Positions 19,601 through 26,765 of a stretch of DNA of 48,828 nt are shown piece by piece. Origin of the DNA: Alistipes sp. (GTDB taxonomy: Bacteria; Bacteroidota; Bacteroidia; Bacteroidales; Rikenellaceae); assembly GCA_029059935.1 (NCBI GenBank), contig JAIDUZ010000051.1:1-48828 (forward strand), read 5' to 3'. Each line of letters begins with the position of its first letter. The first letter of the stretch is position 1. Under the pieces are notes generated by a model. It was given only the letters and a program-made list of their open reading frames with translations, did not search any database and was not told the origin of the DNA. A program made the position numbers and the translations under genes.

Positions 19601-19738
19601 GATTACGCTGGCTCCGACGACCGCTCCGTCCTTGTCGGACACGGTTCCCGAAACCTTGAAACTCTGCGCGAACAAGTTCGCAGGCACCCATAGCAGCACC
19701 GCGAACAATACACTTAAAGTCAGGTTGATTTTCTTCAT
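16637..19738 (-). CDS. SusC/RagA-family TonB-dependent outer-membrane transporter
   Basis: 1033 residues. Start ATG at 19738 (MKKINLTLSVLFAVLL; an upstream TTG at 19744 is rejected). Signal peptide about 1-24, then a CarboxypepD-regulatory-like domain (about 28-105), the TonB plug with the SusC-family signatures VLWVVDGVPNAP and VLKDAASAAIYGAQ, and a C-terminal beta-barrel ending in an aromatic residue (GIRLTY). There is no N-terminal secretin/STN domain, so signalling through an anti-sigma factor is unlikely; regulation probably comes from the divergent PBP/AraC regulator. It imports the oligosaccharide handled by SusD and is the first gene of the operon. Confidence 0.97.
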   Translation of the reverse strand: MKKINLTLSVLFAVLLWVPANLFAQSFKVSGTVSDKDGAVVGASVIVQGTSVGASTDAAGAFELTVPGSPAVLEVSYIGYKPQQLPVTAAMSNLRIVLEEDAQTLEDVVVLGFGAAARRADLSTSVGVLDNVEANKARPVSTIENMLQGQMPGVTIVAQGGDPTATPSVTVRGVGSQSGESVLWVVDGVPNAPLNINDIESMVVLKDAASAAIYGAQSGAAGVILVTTKKAKAGGVSVSYDGTYGVRQATNLPQSLTVEEERAVRTKGLAVNGLSLPTLWDSPEMSQTRTDWMDEVFRTALFQRHQVSVQGGTDRFANRVSFNYANEEGTLQSTFNKTASLRYNGNYKVTDWLTISEDFMYSNNKSRGTNTDSGYQGVIWLAMSMPRSARAYYDDGSFGGTSEIGSDVAGLHGDQLNPLRVLNAHSEINKRQKMSSTTNLTIANILPGLKFNSRFTYRNEDLFFKKFTPRTTEPGKPVLTNTLEYQSSDFYFWETENALTYDNTFGRHTVGALFATTASKQRGRSFWVVAHGLENESDIYQYLNNATEFENPEDSFDSPDNNVALVGRLSYSFDDRYFVTASWRRDYAGRLPAGHKSADFPAVTGAWKISSEPFFAKNDVVTLLKLRASWGRIGNLGSIGYAYGAATLGIYNKGNDRGQVAGQPNNNRVYPVSRNLNLSWETSEQTDLGLDIDMFRGRLSIGADVYWKRTYDLIQSQTMGWPDAMGLGAPTLNLGEIRNRGFELSVTWKDQVNKDWSYYVNGNFSVLKNWVSDIGVRNEDGSKAVWSHGGYFRGQGPIYQTAEGEPLYSYYLIKSAGIFQSDEEAAAYVDKDGNRIQPSAKAGDLKFIDKNGDGKIDSEDRFYLGSYMPKMTFALSAGFTWKDLSFGVMLQGAARSKAFNATKFTYLNEAEGLFNRSRDILGAWSPENRGSDIPRINSQDPNGNFTTMSDWYLEDASYLRIKNVSVAYDLSRLLRRSRHFASRNSSLSVYFSAENLYTFTNYSGMDPEVGGWGLDSGKYPVSRVMSFGIRLTY

Positions 19739-20106
19739 TGTCAATAGTTTTAGATAAGGTGTGTGTGGTTGGTTTGTGCTTGCAGTCCGTAGACTGCCGT
19801 CAAGCAGGACGATGGGCTCTCTTCTCTCTGTTCTGTTTTCGATATTTTTAAAATATTTTTATATATTTATAATATTCTGTAAAAATCAACCGTCATGCGG
19901 TCTTGGTTTAACAAAATTATGCTGACCCGACAAGCCCATGGGTGCGATATGCGTTTATATGTCCTCGGTTTGCGCAAACTATCGTTGTCGGGGCCGAAAA
20001 TGCCCCGAAAGGAAAATTCGCGACCCCGAAACAGCGAAACAATGCCCGATTCGGATACTTTTACCGATAAAAAAGCCTATCTTTGACTTGCGAAACCGCA
20101 AACAGC
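19739..20106. promoter_or_regulatory. divergent intergenic region between susC and the PUL regulator
   Basis: 368 bp without a gene. It contains an AT-rich stretch at about 19843-19885 in an otherwise GC-rich window, a plausible susC promoter/operator zone. No perfect TAnnTTTG box was found on the minus strand, so susC may depend on an activator. A good -7 box for the regulator is on the plus strand at 20078-20085. Confidence 0.6.
20078..20085 (+). promoter_or_regulatory. -7 promoter box (TATCTTTG) of the PUL regulator
   Basis: TATCTTTG fits TAnnTTTG exactly. A TTTT-rich -33-like element lies near 20059. The start codon is 21 bases downstream, so the leader is very short and an in-frame TTG at 20083 inside the box cannot be the start. 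Confidence 0.65.
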
Positions 20107-21279
20107 ATGGCACGTGTGATTTTTCTGACGGACTTCTCCGAATCCTACGCCCGCAATCTGCTCATAGGCATAGCCCGCTATGCCCAGGAGATGCGGCAGG
20201 CGTGGAGCCTGGTGCGGCTGCCGCTTTCGATCCGCGACAAGTCGGGCACCGAAGCGGTCGTCGAATGGAGCGTGAAGATGCAGGCCGACGCCGTCATCGG
20301 CCAGTTCTACAACGGCAGCGACATCCGGCTGTTCCGCGACAACGGCATCATCGCCATCGCGCAGGATTTCCAGCACCGCTTCCGCAGCATACCCAACATC
20401 ACGGGGCCGCACGAACTCGCCGGGAAGATGTGCGCCGAATATTTCATCGAAAAGGGATTCCGCCACTTCGCCTTCTACGGCACGCGCGGCATCATCTGGT
20501 CGGACGAGCGGTGCCGGGGATTCCGCGAGACGGTGGCCCGCGCCAATCCCGAATTCACCTTCTCGGCCCTGCGCAACAAGGCCCGCAACGACCTGTGGTA
20601 CTACGATTCGACGCAGCTCACCACCTGGCTCGAATCGCTGCCCAAACCCGTCGCCATCATGGCCTGCGACGACAACCAGGCCTATCACATCACCGAAGTA
20701 TGCCAGCAAATCGAGGGGGGGGGAATTCGCATCCCCGACGACGTGGCCGTCATGGGCGTCGACAACGACGAGACGATCTGCAAGCTCTCGACGCCCAACC
20801 TTTCGTCGCTTAACCAAGCCACGGAGCAGGGCGGCTACGACGTGGCGAAGCTCATCGACCAGCTGATGCGCAATCCCGATTCGCCGTGGGAGGACGTGAT
20901 GGTCATGCCCACGCACATCACCACCCGGCAGTCGACCGACATATACGCCCATACCGACGTATATATCGCCGACGTGCTCAAATACATCTATGAGCACATC
21001 GACCAGAAAATATCGGTCAACGATCTGATTGCGCTGGTCCCGCTCTCGCGGCGACTGCTCGAAACCCGCTTCAAGCGCGAGATGGGCACCTCCATCTACA
21101 ACTACATTCTCCGCACGCGCATCGAGAAGGTGATGCAGCGGCTGCGCGAAGGGGTCGGCATTGCCGAAGCGGCGGCCGAACTGGGATTCAGCGACACCAA
21201 GAACCTGTCGCGCATCTTCCGGCAGCTGCAGGGCATCACCCCCTCGGAATACAGGAACCGATACGCCGCGAAGAAATAG
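20107..21279 (+). CDS. XylR-type regulator: periplasmic-binding-like domain plus AraC HTH
   Basis: 390-residue cytoplasmic transcription factor. Residues about 1-275 form a LacI/periplasmic-binding-like sensor (MARVIFLTDFSESYARNLL start; ACDDNQAY and DDVAVMGVDNDE in the second lobe). Residues about 285-390 are an AraC-type double helix-turn-helix (ISVNDLIALVPLSRRLLE and GIAEAAAELGFSDTKNLSRI). This architecture matches XylR of E. coli and regulators found beside Bacteroidetes PULs. The lack of membrane segments suggests that it binds a sugar in the cytoplasm. It is divergent from susC and is the best candidate controller of the 11-gene operon. A G9 tract at 20715-20723 lies in the sensor domain; a one-base slip there would remove the DNA-binding domain. 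Confidence 0.93.
   Translation: MARVIFLTDFSESYARNLLIGIARYAQEMRQAWSLVRLPLSIRDKSGTEAVVEWSVKMQADAVIGQFYNGSDIRLFRDNGIIAIAQDFQHRFRSIPNITGPHELAGKMCAEYFIEKGFRHFAFYGTRGIIWSDERCRGFRETVARANPEFTFSALRNKARNDLWYYDSTQLTTWLESLPKPVAIMACDDNQAYHITEVCQQIEGGGIRIPDDVAVMGVDNDETICKLSTPNLSSLNQATEQGGYDVAKLIDQLMRNPDSPWEDVMVMPTHITTRQSTDIYAHTDVYIADVLKYIYEHIDQKISVNDLIALVPLSRRLLETRFKREMGTSIYNYILRTRIEKVMQRLREGVGIAEAAAELGFSDTKNLSRIFRQLQGITPSEYRNRYAAKK
20715..20723 (+). repeat. G9 tract in the PUL regulator gene
   Basis: Nine G residues encode Glu-Gly-Gly-Gly (ATC GAG GGG GGG GGA ATT). The current length is in frame. A frameshift here would remove the AraC domain. Confidence 0.7.
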
Positions 21280-21358
21280 GCCGGGCTTTGCGCCCGACCT
21301 TTGCTGCCTCCCGCCGATTCTCAGGTGCGTCCGAAGCCTCGGGGGAGGGCAACAAAAA

Positions 21359-21390
21359 AGAGGGAAGTTTCTTTTCGAAACTTCCCTCTT
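21359..21390. terminator. bidirectional-type terminator hairpin after the PUL regulator
   Basis: Perfect stem GAGGGAAGTTTC (21360-21371) / GAAACTTCCCTC (21377-21388) with a five-base TTTTC loop. It has an A6 run before the stem and CTT/TT after it, so on the minus strand the stem is followed by TTTTTT. It lies 80 bp after the regulator stop. Confidence 0.8.
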
Positions 21391-21465
21391 CCAATCATAC
21401 GGGAAAAGTGCCCGGAGAATACCGGGCCGGACAAAAGGCGGCCTATCCGCACCTAAAACAAAAAA

Positions 21466-21521
21466 TCATTCCGAAACCCGGCGAAGAGTCCGCATCGGAT
21501 TCCTCGCCCGGGTCGGAATGA
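21466..21521. repeat. palindromic REP-like element
   Basis: TCATTCCGA (21466-21474) and TCGGAATGA (21513-21521) are exact inverted repeats, with further partial pairing inside (CCCGGCGAAGAGTCCG against CGGATTCCTCGCCCGGG). Noncoding. It resembles scattered palindromic elements starting TCATTC, like the one at 21844. Confidence 0.65.
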
Positions 21522-21553
21522 CCTTCCATCTGAAAACAGCCGTATGCAGATGC

Positions 21554-21795
21554 TTGGACGCAGCGCACGGAGCGTCCGTTCGCACGATTCGGATTACTCA
21601 AGGGGTTCACAGTGCCCGAATGGAACCACAGCGCACCCGCTTGCGCTACACTGGCAGAAAGCGGCGACGAAGAGAAGTACTCGCCGTTCGTGCCGACATC
21701 TCCCAAGGCTCCCGTCGCGTTGTTGCGGTAGCCCGCAGCGGCGGACATGTGGGAGCAATCGCTGGAATGGGTGCCGCAGAGAGGGAAAAATCAAT
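21554..21795 (-). other. orphan FISUMP / C-type-lectin-like variable segment, copy 1
   Basis: Read on the minus strand, 21739-21554 encodes 62 residues starting AAGYR and ending VRCVQ, with the pattern TGAL..VGTNG..SSSPL..VNP..R..G..VRCVQ. This is the look of the C-terminal tail of Fibrobacter-paralogous (FISUMP) and retroelement-diversified lectin-fold proteins. There is no upstream gene body: the frame opens at an ATG at 21748 and is preceded by a conserved noncoding stretch up to TGCAC (21795). There is also no stop after VRCVQ. Compared with copy 2 there are no gaps; 33 residues are identical and 29 differ, while codons at constant positions are almost identical. Confidence 0.7.
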
Positions 21796-21843
21796 GCACA
21801 ATTCACAATTAATAAATCCTTTTCGAGGGTTCGATTCATGATT

Positions 21844-21919
21844 TGTCATTCTGAGCAGAGCGAAGAATCTAATCTTATCGAATCGACTGAACAGATGTTT
21901 CACTTCGTTCAACATGACA
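21844..21919. repeat. palindromic TGTCATTCTGA repeat (MITE/REP-like)
   Basis: Starts TGTCATTCTGAGCAGAGCGAAGAATCT and ends AGATGTTTCACTTCGTTCAACATGACA, with pairing between the two halves (AGAATCT/AGATGTTT zone and the TGTCAT/ATGACA ends). Noncoding. Sequences of this kind are spread as short palindromic repeats in many bacterial genomes. It is absent from island 2, so it probably inserted into island 1. Confidence 0.65.
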
Positions 21920-21955
21920 CTTGTTGTGAGGTTGCAAGAACCTGTTTCCTGTGTT

Positions 21956-22234
21956 CTCGCCCGGGCCGGCTGCGGGGGTCGCACCTTTGGTGCGAGCCGG
22001 CCCCGGGCGCAAGGTCAAAGACCTTGATTATTCTTGGGCCCCGCCTGTTGCGGCGAGCAAACATTACAAATCCCCGTTCTTGACGGAGCAAGCCTGGGCG
22101 CAAGGTTGCAACCTTGGCATCTGCTCTTTTGTGTCAAAGAGTCGGGCGCAGCCTGCGGGGCACGCCCGGCGACAGCCGGATGTTTGCGGGCCTCCGCTGG
22201 GGGAGGCTGCGGCCCGCACGATTCTTCGAATCGC
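21956..22234. repeat. invertible-looking GC-rich hairpin module, orientation A
   Basis: Begins with a 52-base near-perfect stem-loop (21958-22009): CGCCCGG and GCCGGCT arms, GCACC TTT GGTGC tip. It continues through GACCTTGATTATTCTTGGG and ends CGATTCTTCGAATCGC. The same module is at 42170-42325 as the reverse complement. Here it carries an additional block of roughly 110 bases (about 22095-22210). Confidence 0.75.
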
Positions 22235-22545
22235 CCTTACAGAAATAGGATTAATTATGAATTAATCCCCCCCCTTACGGGGCCTTGACTTCGCTTCCGC
22301 TCGGCAAAGCCTGCAAGCAGCCTCTGCACTCGCTTAATCGCGAAGTTGTGCATTCTGAATTGTGAATTGATAATCCGGCTCTGCGGCAGACTGGGATGAA
22401 AAGCTGACGGGGCGGCCGGCCGGAAACCCGGTCGGGAACGCCGCCCCGCCAGCGGATTGCTGAATCTGTCTGGCCGCGCTGATGCGAGCCGTAGCCCGCG
22501 CCACTCCGGGCCGGAAGCTGTTTTACGAGTTTACAATCCGCAAAC

Positions 22546-24561
22546 TCAGTTTTTCAACGGCAGGAAAGAGTAGTTCTTCGAATACCCCATCATCTGCGCA
22601 GCATAGTCGGTCGGATAGGCGATCTTCACGTCGACAACCTTGCCGTCGCGCTCGACCAGTTCGTATTCCGGATTGAGGAAACCGCCGTAGGGTTCGATGC
22701 CCAGGCCGTAGTAGCGTTCGCGGACCTCGGCATGCAGTTCGGGGTCGACCGCCACGGCATACTTCTCGACCAGGTCGCGGCCCGCTTCGTAGTCGCCCTC
22801 CGACTTGATGCGCTGGATTTCGTGCAGCATCTCGCCGAAGAGGGCCCGCAGCTTCACGAAGTCATTGACCACCACATAGCGCTTGCCGTCCTCGACGACC
22901 CACTCGATGACATTGTCGGCCTTGCCGCGCTCGTAGCACCATTCGCAGATAAGTTTGCGGTTGCGCATGTGCGCCTCTTCGACGTTCTTGCCCGGTTCGA
23001 TGCGCGCCAGCTGGGTCATCATGCCGTTCAGAATATACTTGGCATAGCCCGCCCACGCCACATCGAGCGAGGGAATCAGCCCCAGCTCCACCATCTTCGG
23101 GTCGCCCAGGTAGTAGAGTCCGAAGAGGTCGGCACGGGTCTCTTCGAGCGTCGAGCCGTAGCTCTTCAGCTCGCCGCCCGCAACGCCCGGCGCCAGCTGG
23201 CCCGAACCGTGGCCCAGACATTCGTGCAGGTCGGTGTGCAGGTCGTCGGCCAGCTTGCCGTAGCGGTCCATGCGCTCGCGGTCGTCGGCACGCAGGACGA
23301 ACTCTTCGTTGAACCCGTTGCCGTGGGCCGCCATGTCGTAGGCATAGGTGATGTTGTCGATGGTGACGGATTTCGAACCGTATTCCTTGCGGATCCAGTC
23401 TGCGTTGGGCAGGTTGATGCCGATGGGCGTGGCCGGATAGCAGTCGCCGCCGAGCATGGCCACCGTGATGACCTTGGCCGATACGCCCTTGACCTTCTTC
23501 TTCCGGTATTCCGGAGCCACGGGCGAGTGGTCCTCGAACCACTGGGCGTTCTCCGAAATAACGGCCGTGCGGCGGCAGGCCGCGCTGTCCATGAAGTTGA
23601 CGTTGGCTTCCCACGACGCCTTGCGGCCCAGCGGATCGCCGTAGTCCTCGATGAATCCGTTGACGAAGTCGACGTTCGACACCGTGTCGCGGACCCAGCG
23701 GATGTTGTAGTCGTCGAACTTCTTCAGATCGCCCTTGCGGTAGTATTCGATGAGCGAGGCGATGGTCGACTTCTGCGGTTCGGCAGCCACCGACTGCGCC
23801 TTTTCGAGCCATCCGACGATGCGTTCGATGGCCGGCGAGTACATGCCGCCGACTTTCCACGTGCGTTCGACAAGACGTCCGGCCTCATCCTTGACAAGCT
23901 GCGAATTGAGTCCGTAGGATACCGGCTCGGGATTGCCCGCGTCGGCGGCCGCCATGGCGGCGTAGAACCGCTCGGCCTCGGCCTGCGAGACATTCTTATA
24001 ATAGTTGCTCGACGAGGTGAGCAGCAGGTCGTCGCCGGCCCGCTGGTTGAGTCGCGTGGGATAGGCCGCAGGGTCGAAGATGGCCACGCAGACCTCGCCG
24101 CGCAGGGCGTTGAGTTCGTCGCCGAACTTCTCCTCGGGGATGGTCTCAATGACCGACAGAAGATAGCCCTCCGTGAATTCGGGCACGAACTTGTCGTTGG
24201 AGTAGTGGTGATGGATGCCGTTGGCGAACCACACCTTCTTAAGATATTTTTCGAGCGCCTTCCATTCGGGCGTCGTGCGGTCGCCCTCGTAGTGCTCATA
24301 GACGGTCTCCAGCGTACGGCGCACGGGCAGGTTGACCGGGCAGTTCTGGTCGAACAGGATGTCGCGGCCGCATTTGGCGGCCTCGGCGAGGTAATAGACG
24401 AGTTCCTTCTGCTCCAGGGGCAGGGCCTCGAAACCGGGAACCTCGTAGCGGATTACCTTCACGTCGTCGAAACGATCGACAATCCACGGTTTTTCGCCCT
24501 GCGGCGCACCGCACGAAGCGAACATAATGGCGGAAAAAGACATAAGTGCGATTTTTTTCAT
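22546..24561 (-). CDS. dipeptidyl peptidase III (peptidase family M49), lipoprotein
   Basis: 671-residue zinc exopeptidase releasing dipeptides from peptide N-termini. ATG at 24561 (MKKIALMSF). Signal peptide with lipobox Cys17 (IMFASCGAP), so it may be anchored in the envelope. The M49 zinc motif is HECLGH with His446 and Cys448, followed downstream by EETRADLFG, which supplies the third zinc ligand. The cysteine variant of HELLGH is the form known from the Bacteroides thetaiotaomicron enzyme of similar length. Monocistronic: upstream is a -7 box at 24584-24591, and its 3' end abuts repeat island 1. Confidence 0.95.
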   Translation of the reverse strand: MKKIALMSFSAIMFASCGAPQGEKPWIVDRFDDVKVIRYEVPGFEALPLEQKELVYYLAEAAKCGRDILFDQNCPVNLPVRRTLETVYEHYEGDRTTPEWKALEKYLKKVWFANGIHHHYSNDKFVPEFTEGYLLSVIETIPEEKFGDELNALRGEVCVAIFDPAAYPTRLNQRAGDDLLLTSSSNYYKNVSQAEAERFYAAMAAADAGNPEPVSYGLNSQLVKDEAGRLVERTWKVGGMYSPAIERIVGWLEKAQSVAAEPQKSTIASLIEYYRKGDLKKFDDYNIRWVRDTVSNVDFVNGFIEDYGDPLGRKASWEANVNFMDSAACRRTAVISENAQWFEDHSPVAPEYRKKKVKGVSAKVITVAMLGGDCYPATPIGINLPNADWIRKEYGSKSVTIDNITYAYDMAAHGNGFNEEFVLRADDRERMDRYGKLADDLHTDLHECLGHGSGQLAPGVAGGELKSYGSTLEETRADLFGLYYLGDPKMVELGLIPSLDVAWAGYAKYILNGMMTQLARIEPGKNVEEAHMRNRKLICEWCYERGKADNVIEWVVEDGKRYVVVNDFVKLRALFGEMLHEIQRIKSEGDYEAGRDLVEKYAVAVDPELHAEVRERYYGLGIEPYGGFLNPEYELVERDGKVVDVKIAYPTDYAAQMMGYSKNYSFLPLKN

Positions 24562-24583
24562 GTCGGTTCGGATTTGTGGAATC

Positions 24584-24591
24584 CAAATATA
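24584..24591 (-). promoter_or_regulatory. -7 promoter box (TATATTTG) of the DPP III gene
   Basis: On the minus strand TATATTTG matches TAnnTTTG; the start codon is 22 bases downstream. A T-rich TTTTTTG element lies upstream but at a shorter spacing than usual. Confidence 0.55.
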
Positions 24592-24843
24592 GTGCTTTTT
24601 TTGCAAAAAACGCTCGGTTGCTCCGGATTCCGCAGCCGAAACCGTTCGGGCCGCCCTGCCCGTCGTCGGTCTCGTGCCGGCAACACGCGGCGGCCCGCTC
24701 CGGAAGCCGCCGAAGATGCCGCACCGCTCCCCTCCGCTCCCCCGCCCCGACGACGCAGCGGCCCGGGCGGCGAAAACCGGCCGGGGTTGCGGCACGAACG
24801 AAGAATTGTGAAATTTTAATTGTGAATTCTTAATTATCTTTTC

Positions 24844-24851
24844 TACCTTTG
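24844..24851 (+). promoter_or_regulatory. -7 promoter box (TACCTTTG) of panC-panD-DUF456
   Basis: TACCTTTG matches TAnnTTTG. It follows an AATTGTGAATT-type repeat directly and lies about 90 bases upstream of the preferred panC ATG. Confidence 0.6.
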
Positions 24852-24941
24852 CCCGCGCAACCCGATTAAAAAGAGATGAACGTTTTCGGCAAGCCGAGGG
24901 CAGAAACCGTTGGCGGACTATGCCGAGGCGAGAAAACCTCC

Positions 24942-25784
24942 ATGAAAATGAAGCTATTCACAAGCGTCGAAGCACTCCGGACCGCCTTGGAGAAAGTCGA
25001 TGCCGCAGGCGTCGGATTCGTTCCCACGATGGGCGCTCTGCACGCCGGCCACCGCTCGCTCGTCGAGCGGGCCCGCAAGGAAAACGGCACGGTGGTCGTC
25101 AGCGTCTTCGTCAATCCCACGCAGTTCAACGACAAGAGCGACCTGCACCGCTATCCCCGCACTCCCGAAGCCGATGCGCGCCTGCTGGAAGAGGCCGGCG
25201 CCGACCTGGTGCTGATGCCCCCGGTGGAAGAGATATACCCCGAACCCGACACGCGGCAGTTCGACTTCGGACTGATCGACAAAGTGATGGAGGGAGCCAC
25301 GCGCCCCGGCCACTTCAACGGCGTGGCGCAGGTGGTCAGCCGCCTGTTCGACATCGTGCGGCCCGCCCGCGCCTACTTCGGCGAGAAAGATTTCCAGCAG
25401 ATAGCCGTCATCCGGGCCATGGTCGCGCAGCTGCGGCTCCCGGTCGACATCGTCGAGTGCCCCATCGTGCGCAGCGACGACGGACTGGCCCTCTCCTCGC
25501 GCAACCAGCTGCTGGACGCCGAACACCGGGCTGCGGCACCGCACATCTACGCCACCCTGCGGGCTGCGGCGGAGAAGTCGCACACGCTTGCGCCCGCCGA
25601 ACTCAAAGCGTGGGTAACCCGGGAAATCGAGCGCAACCCGCTGCTCGAAGTCATCTATTACCAGTCGGTCGACGCGCTGACCATGCAGGAGGTCGACACA
25701 TGGGACGCCGCCCCGCGCATCCAGGGCTGCATCGCCGTACAGGCCGGCCCGATCCGTCTTATCGACAACATCCGCATCCGATAA
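24942..25784 (+). CDS. panC: pantothenate synthetase (pantoate--beta-alanine ligase)
   Basis: Cytoplasmic ATP-dependent ligase that joins pantoate and beta-alanine to give pantothenate, the coenzyme A precursor. The 280-residue length is normal. Motifs: [15 protein letters not shown] (residues about 26-40, with the HIGH-like HAGH of the nucleotidyl-transferase fold), [26 protein letters not shown] and SSRNQLLD. The ATG at 24942 begins MKMKLFTSV; a further upstream ATG at 24876 would add 22 unlike residues. Its stop shares one base with the panD start (TAATG), so the two are translated from one message. Confidence 0.97.
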   Translation: MKMKLFTSVEALRTALEKVDAAGVGFVPTMGALHAGHRSLVERARKENGTVVVSVFVNPTQFNDKSDLHRYPRTPEADARLLEEAGADLVLMPPVEEIYPEPDTRQFDFGLIDKVMEGATRPGHFNGVAQVVSRLFDIVRPARAYFGEKDFQQIAVIRAMVAQLRLPVDIVECPIVRSDDGLALSSRNQLLDAEHRAAAPHIYATLRAAAEKSHTLAPAELKAWVTREIERNPLLEVIYYQSVDALTMQEVDTWDAAPRIQGCIAVQAGPIRLIDNIRIR

Positions 25785-26143
25785 TGAAATTCCAGATCGA
25801 AGTCATCAAATCCAAGCTCCACCGCGTGACGGTCACCCAGGCCGATCTGAACTACGTAGGGAGCATCACCATCGACGAAGCGCTCCTGGAAGCGGCCAAC
25901 ATCATCGAGGGCGAAAAAGTCCAGATTCTCGACATCAACAACGGCGAGCGCTTCGAAACCTACGTCATCAAGGGTCCGCGCGAAAGCGGCTGCATCTGCC
26001 TGAACGGCGCCGCCGCCCGCAAGGTGCAGGTCGGCGACGTGGTCATCATCGCCTCCTACGCCCTGATGGACTTCGAGGAGGCCAAGCGGTTCCGCCCCTG
26101 GATCGTCTTCCCCGACACGGCCACCAACCGGCTGACCGAATAA
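25784..26143 (+). CDS. panD: aspartate 1-decarboxylase precursor
   Basis: Makes beta-alanine from aspartate for PanC. The 119-residue proenzyme contains the self-cleavage site Gly26-Ser27 in NYVGSITID; the new N-terminal serine becomes the pyruvoyl cofactor. The usual [12 protein letters not shown] and NGAAAR motifs follow. The start overlaps the panC stop by one base. Pairing of panC with panD is common in Bacteroidales. Confidence 0.97.
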   Translation: MKFQIEVIKSKLHRVTVTQADLNYVGSITIDEALLEAANIIEGEKVQILDINNGERFETYVIKGPRESGCICLNGAAARKVQVGDVVIIASYALMDFEEAKRFRPWIVFPDTATNRLTE

Positions 26144-26146
26144 GCG

Positions 26147-26674
26147 ATGACGGACATGGACCTCCTGCTGTCGCTGCTGGCAATCGGATTCTCGCTTCTG
26201 GGCATCGTCGGATGCATTCTGCCCGCTCTCCCGGGCGTCTTCTTCAGCTATGCGGGACTGCTCTGCGCCTGGTGCGCGGGGTGGTCGCAGATGCCGGCCG
26301 ATGCGGCATGGATATGGCTGGCGGTCACCATCGCCGTCAGCGTTGCCGACTACTACCTGCCCGGATGGATGGCCCGCCGCTTCGGGGGTTCGCGCGCCGG
26401 GTCCATAGGCGCCACCGTTGGCATCTTCGCCGGGCTCTTCTTCGGGCCGCTGGGCATCATCCTCGGACCTTTCGTCGGCGCCGTGGCGGGCGAGCTGCTC
26501 CACGACCGCAGCGATTCGGCCAAGGCATTCCGGGTGGGCCTCGGTTCGTTCCTGGCTTTCATCGTCGGCACGGGGCTCAAGCTCGGCGTCGCCATCGCCA
26601 TGTTCGTGCTGGTCCTCGCCGACACCTGGTACCCCATCAAGAGCGTCTTCATGGAAGCATTCGGCTGGGAATAG
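26147..26674 (+). CDS. DUF456 family membrane protein
   Basis: 175 residues with about four to five hydrophobic segments and glycine-rich central helices (FGGSRAGSIGATVGIFAG and FFGPLGIILGPFVGA), characteristic of DUF456. Function unknown; an inner-membrane protein. It starts 3 bp after the panD stop, so it belongs to the panCD transcription unit, but no link to pantothenate is established. Confidence 0.88.
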   Translation: MTDMDLLLSLLAIGFSLLGIVGCILPALPGVFFSYAGLLCAWCAGWSQMPADAAWIWLAVTIAVSVADYYLPGWMARRFGGSRAGSIGATVGIFAGLFFGPLGIILGPFVGAVAGELLHDRSDSAKAFRVGLGSFLAFIVGTGLKLGVAIAMFVLVLADTWYPIKSVFMEAFGWE

Positions 26675-26729
26675 GGCCGGCACCTCCGCAATTATACGCC
26701 GAACCGTCTTTTTTTCAGCCAAAAAGAGT

Positions 26730-26737
26730 TATATTTG
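26730..26737 (+). promoter_or_regulatory. -7 promoter box (TATATTTG)
   Basis: Matches TAnnTTTG and lies 28 bases upstream of the lipoprotein ATG at 26766. A T-rich run upstream may serve as the -33 region. Confidence 0.6.
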
Positions 26738-26765
26738 TTCCGAACTCTTTTAAAACCAAAAGAAG

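Larger units (their letters stand above)
21546..22520. repeat. repeat island 1 (composite, related to 41888-42684)
   Basis: About 1 kb without a normal gene, between the convergent PUL regulator and the DPP III gene. In order it holds an orphan lectin-like segment on the minus strand (21554-21795), an AATTCACAATTAAT arm (21800-21813), a palindromic element (21844-21919), a GC-rich hairpin module (21956-22234), the opposite arm ATTAATTATGAATT (22250-22263), a C8 run, and two further blocks shared with island 2 (a CGGCAAAGCCTGCAAGCAGC block and a GCGGATTGCTGAATCTG block). The outer blocks have the same orientation as in island 2; the hairpin module is inverted. ORFs in it have no family-like start or length. 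Confidence 0.8.
24562..24941. other. divergent spacer between the DPP III gene and panC
   Basis: 380 bp. It holds the DPP III -7 box on the left, GC-rich sequence with no supported gene (24600-24790), then AATTGTGAAATTTTAATTGTGAATTCTTAATT-type repeat at 24804-24838 and the panC -7 box. An in-frame ATG at 24876 upstream of panC is not preferred. Confidence 0.5.

Noticed and set aside
21828..21837. GGTTCGATTC, like a tRNA T-loop
   Set aside because: No acceptor stem, D-arm or anticodon arm can be built around it; it lies in the repeat island.
21281..22265. Several 60-226 codon ORFs in repeat island 1
   Set aside because: They cross palindromes and repeats, have no family resemblance beyond the orphan lectin-like segment, and are not kept as frames in island 2.
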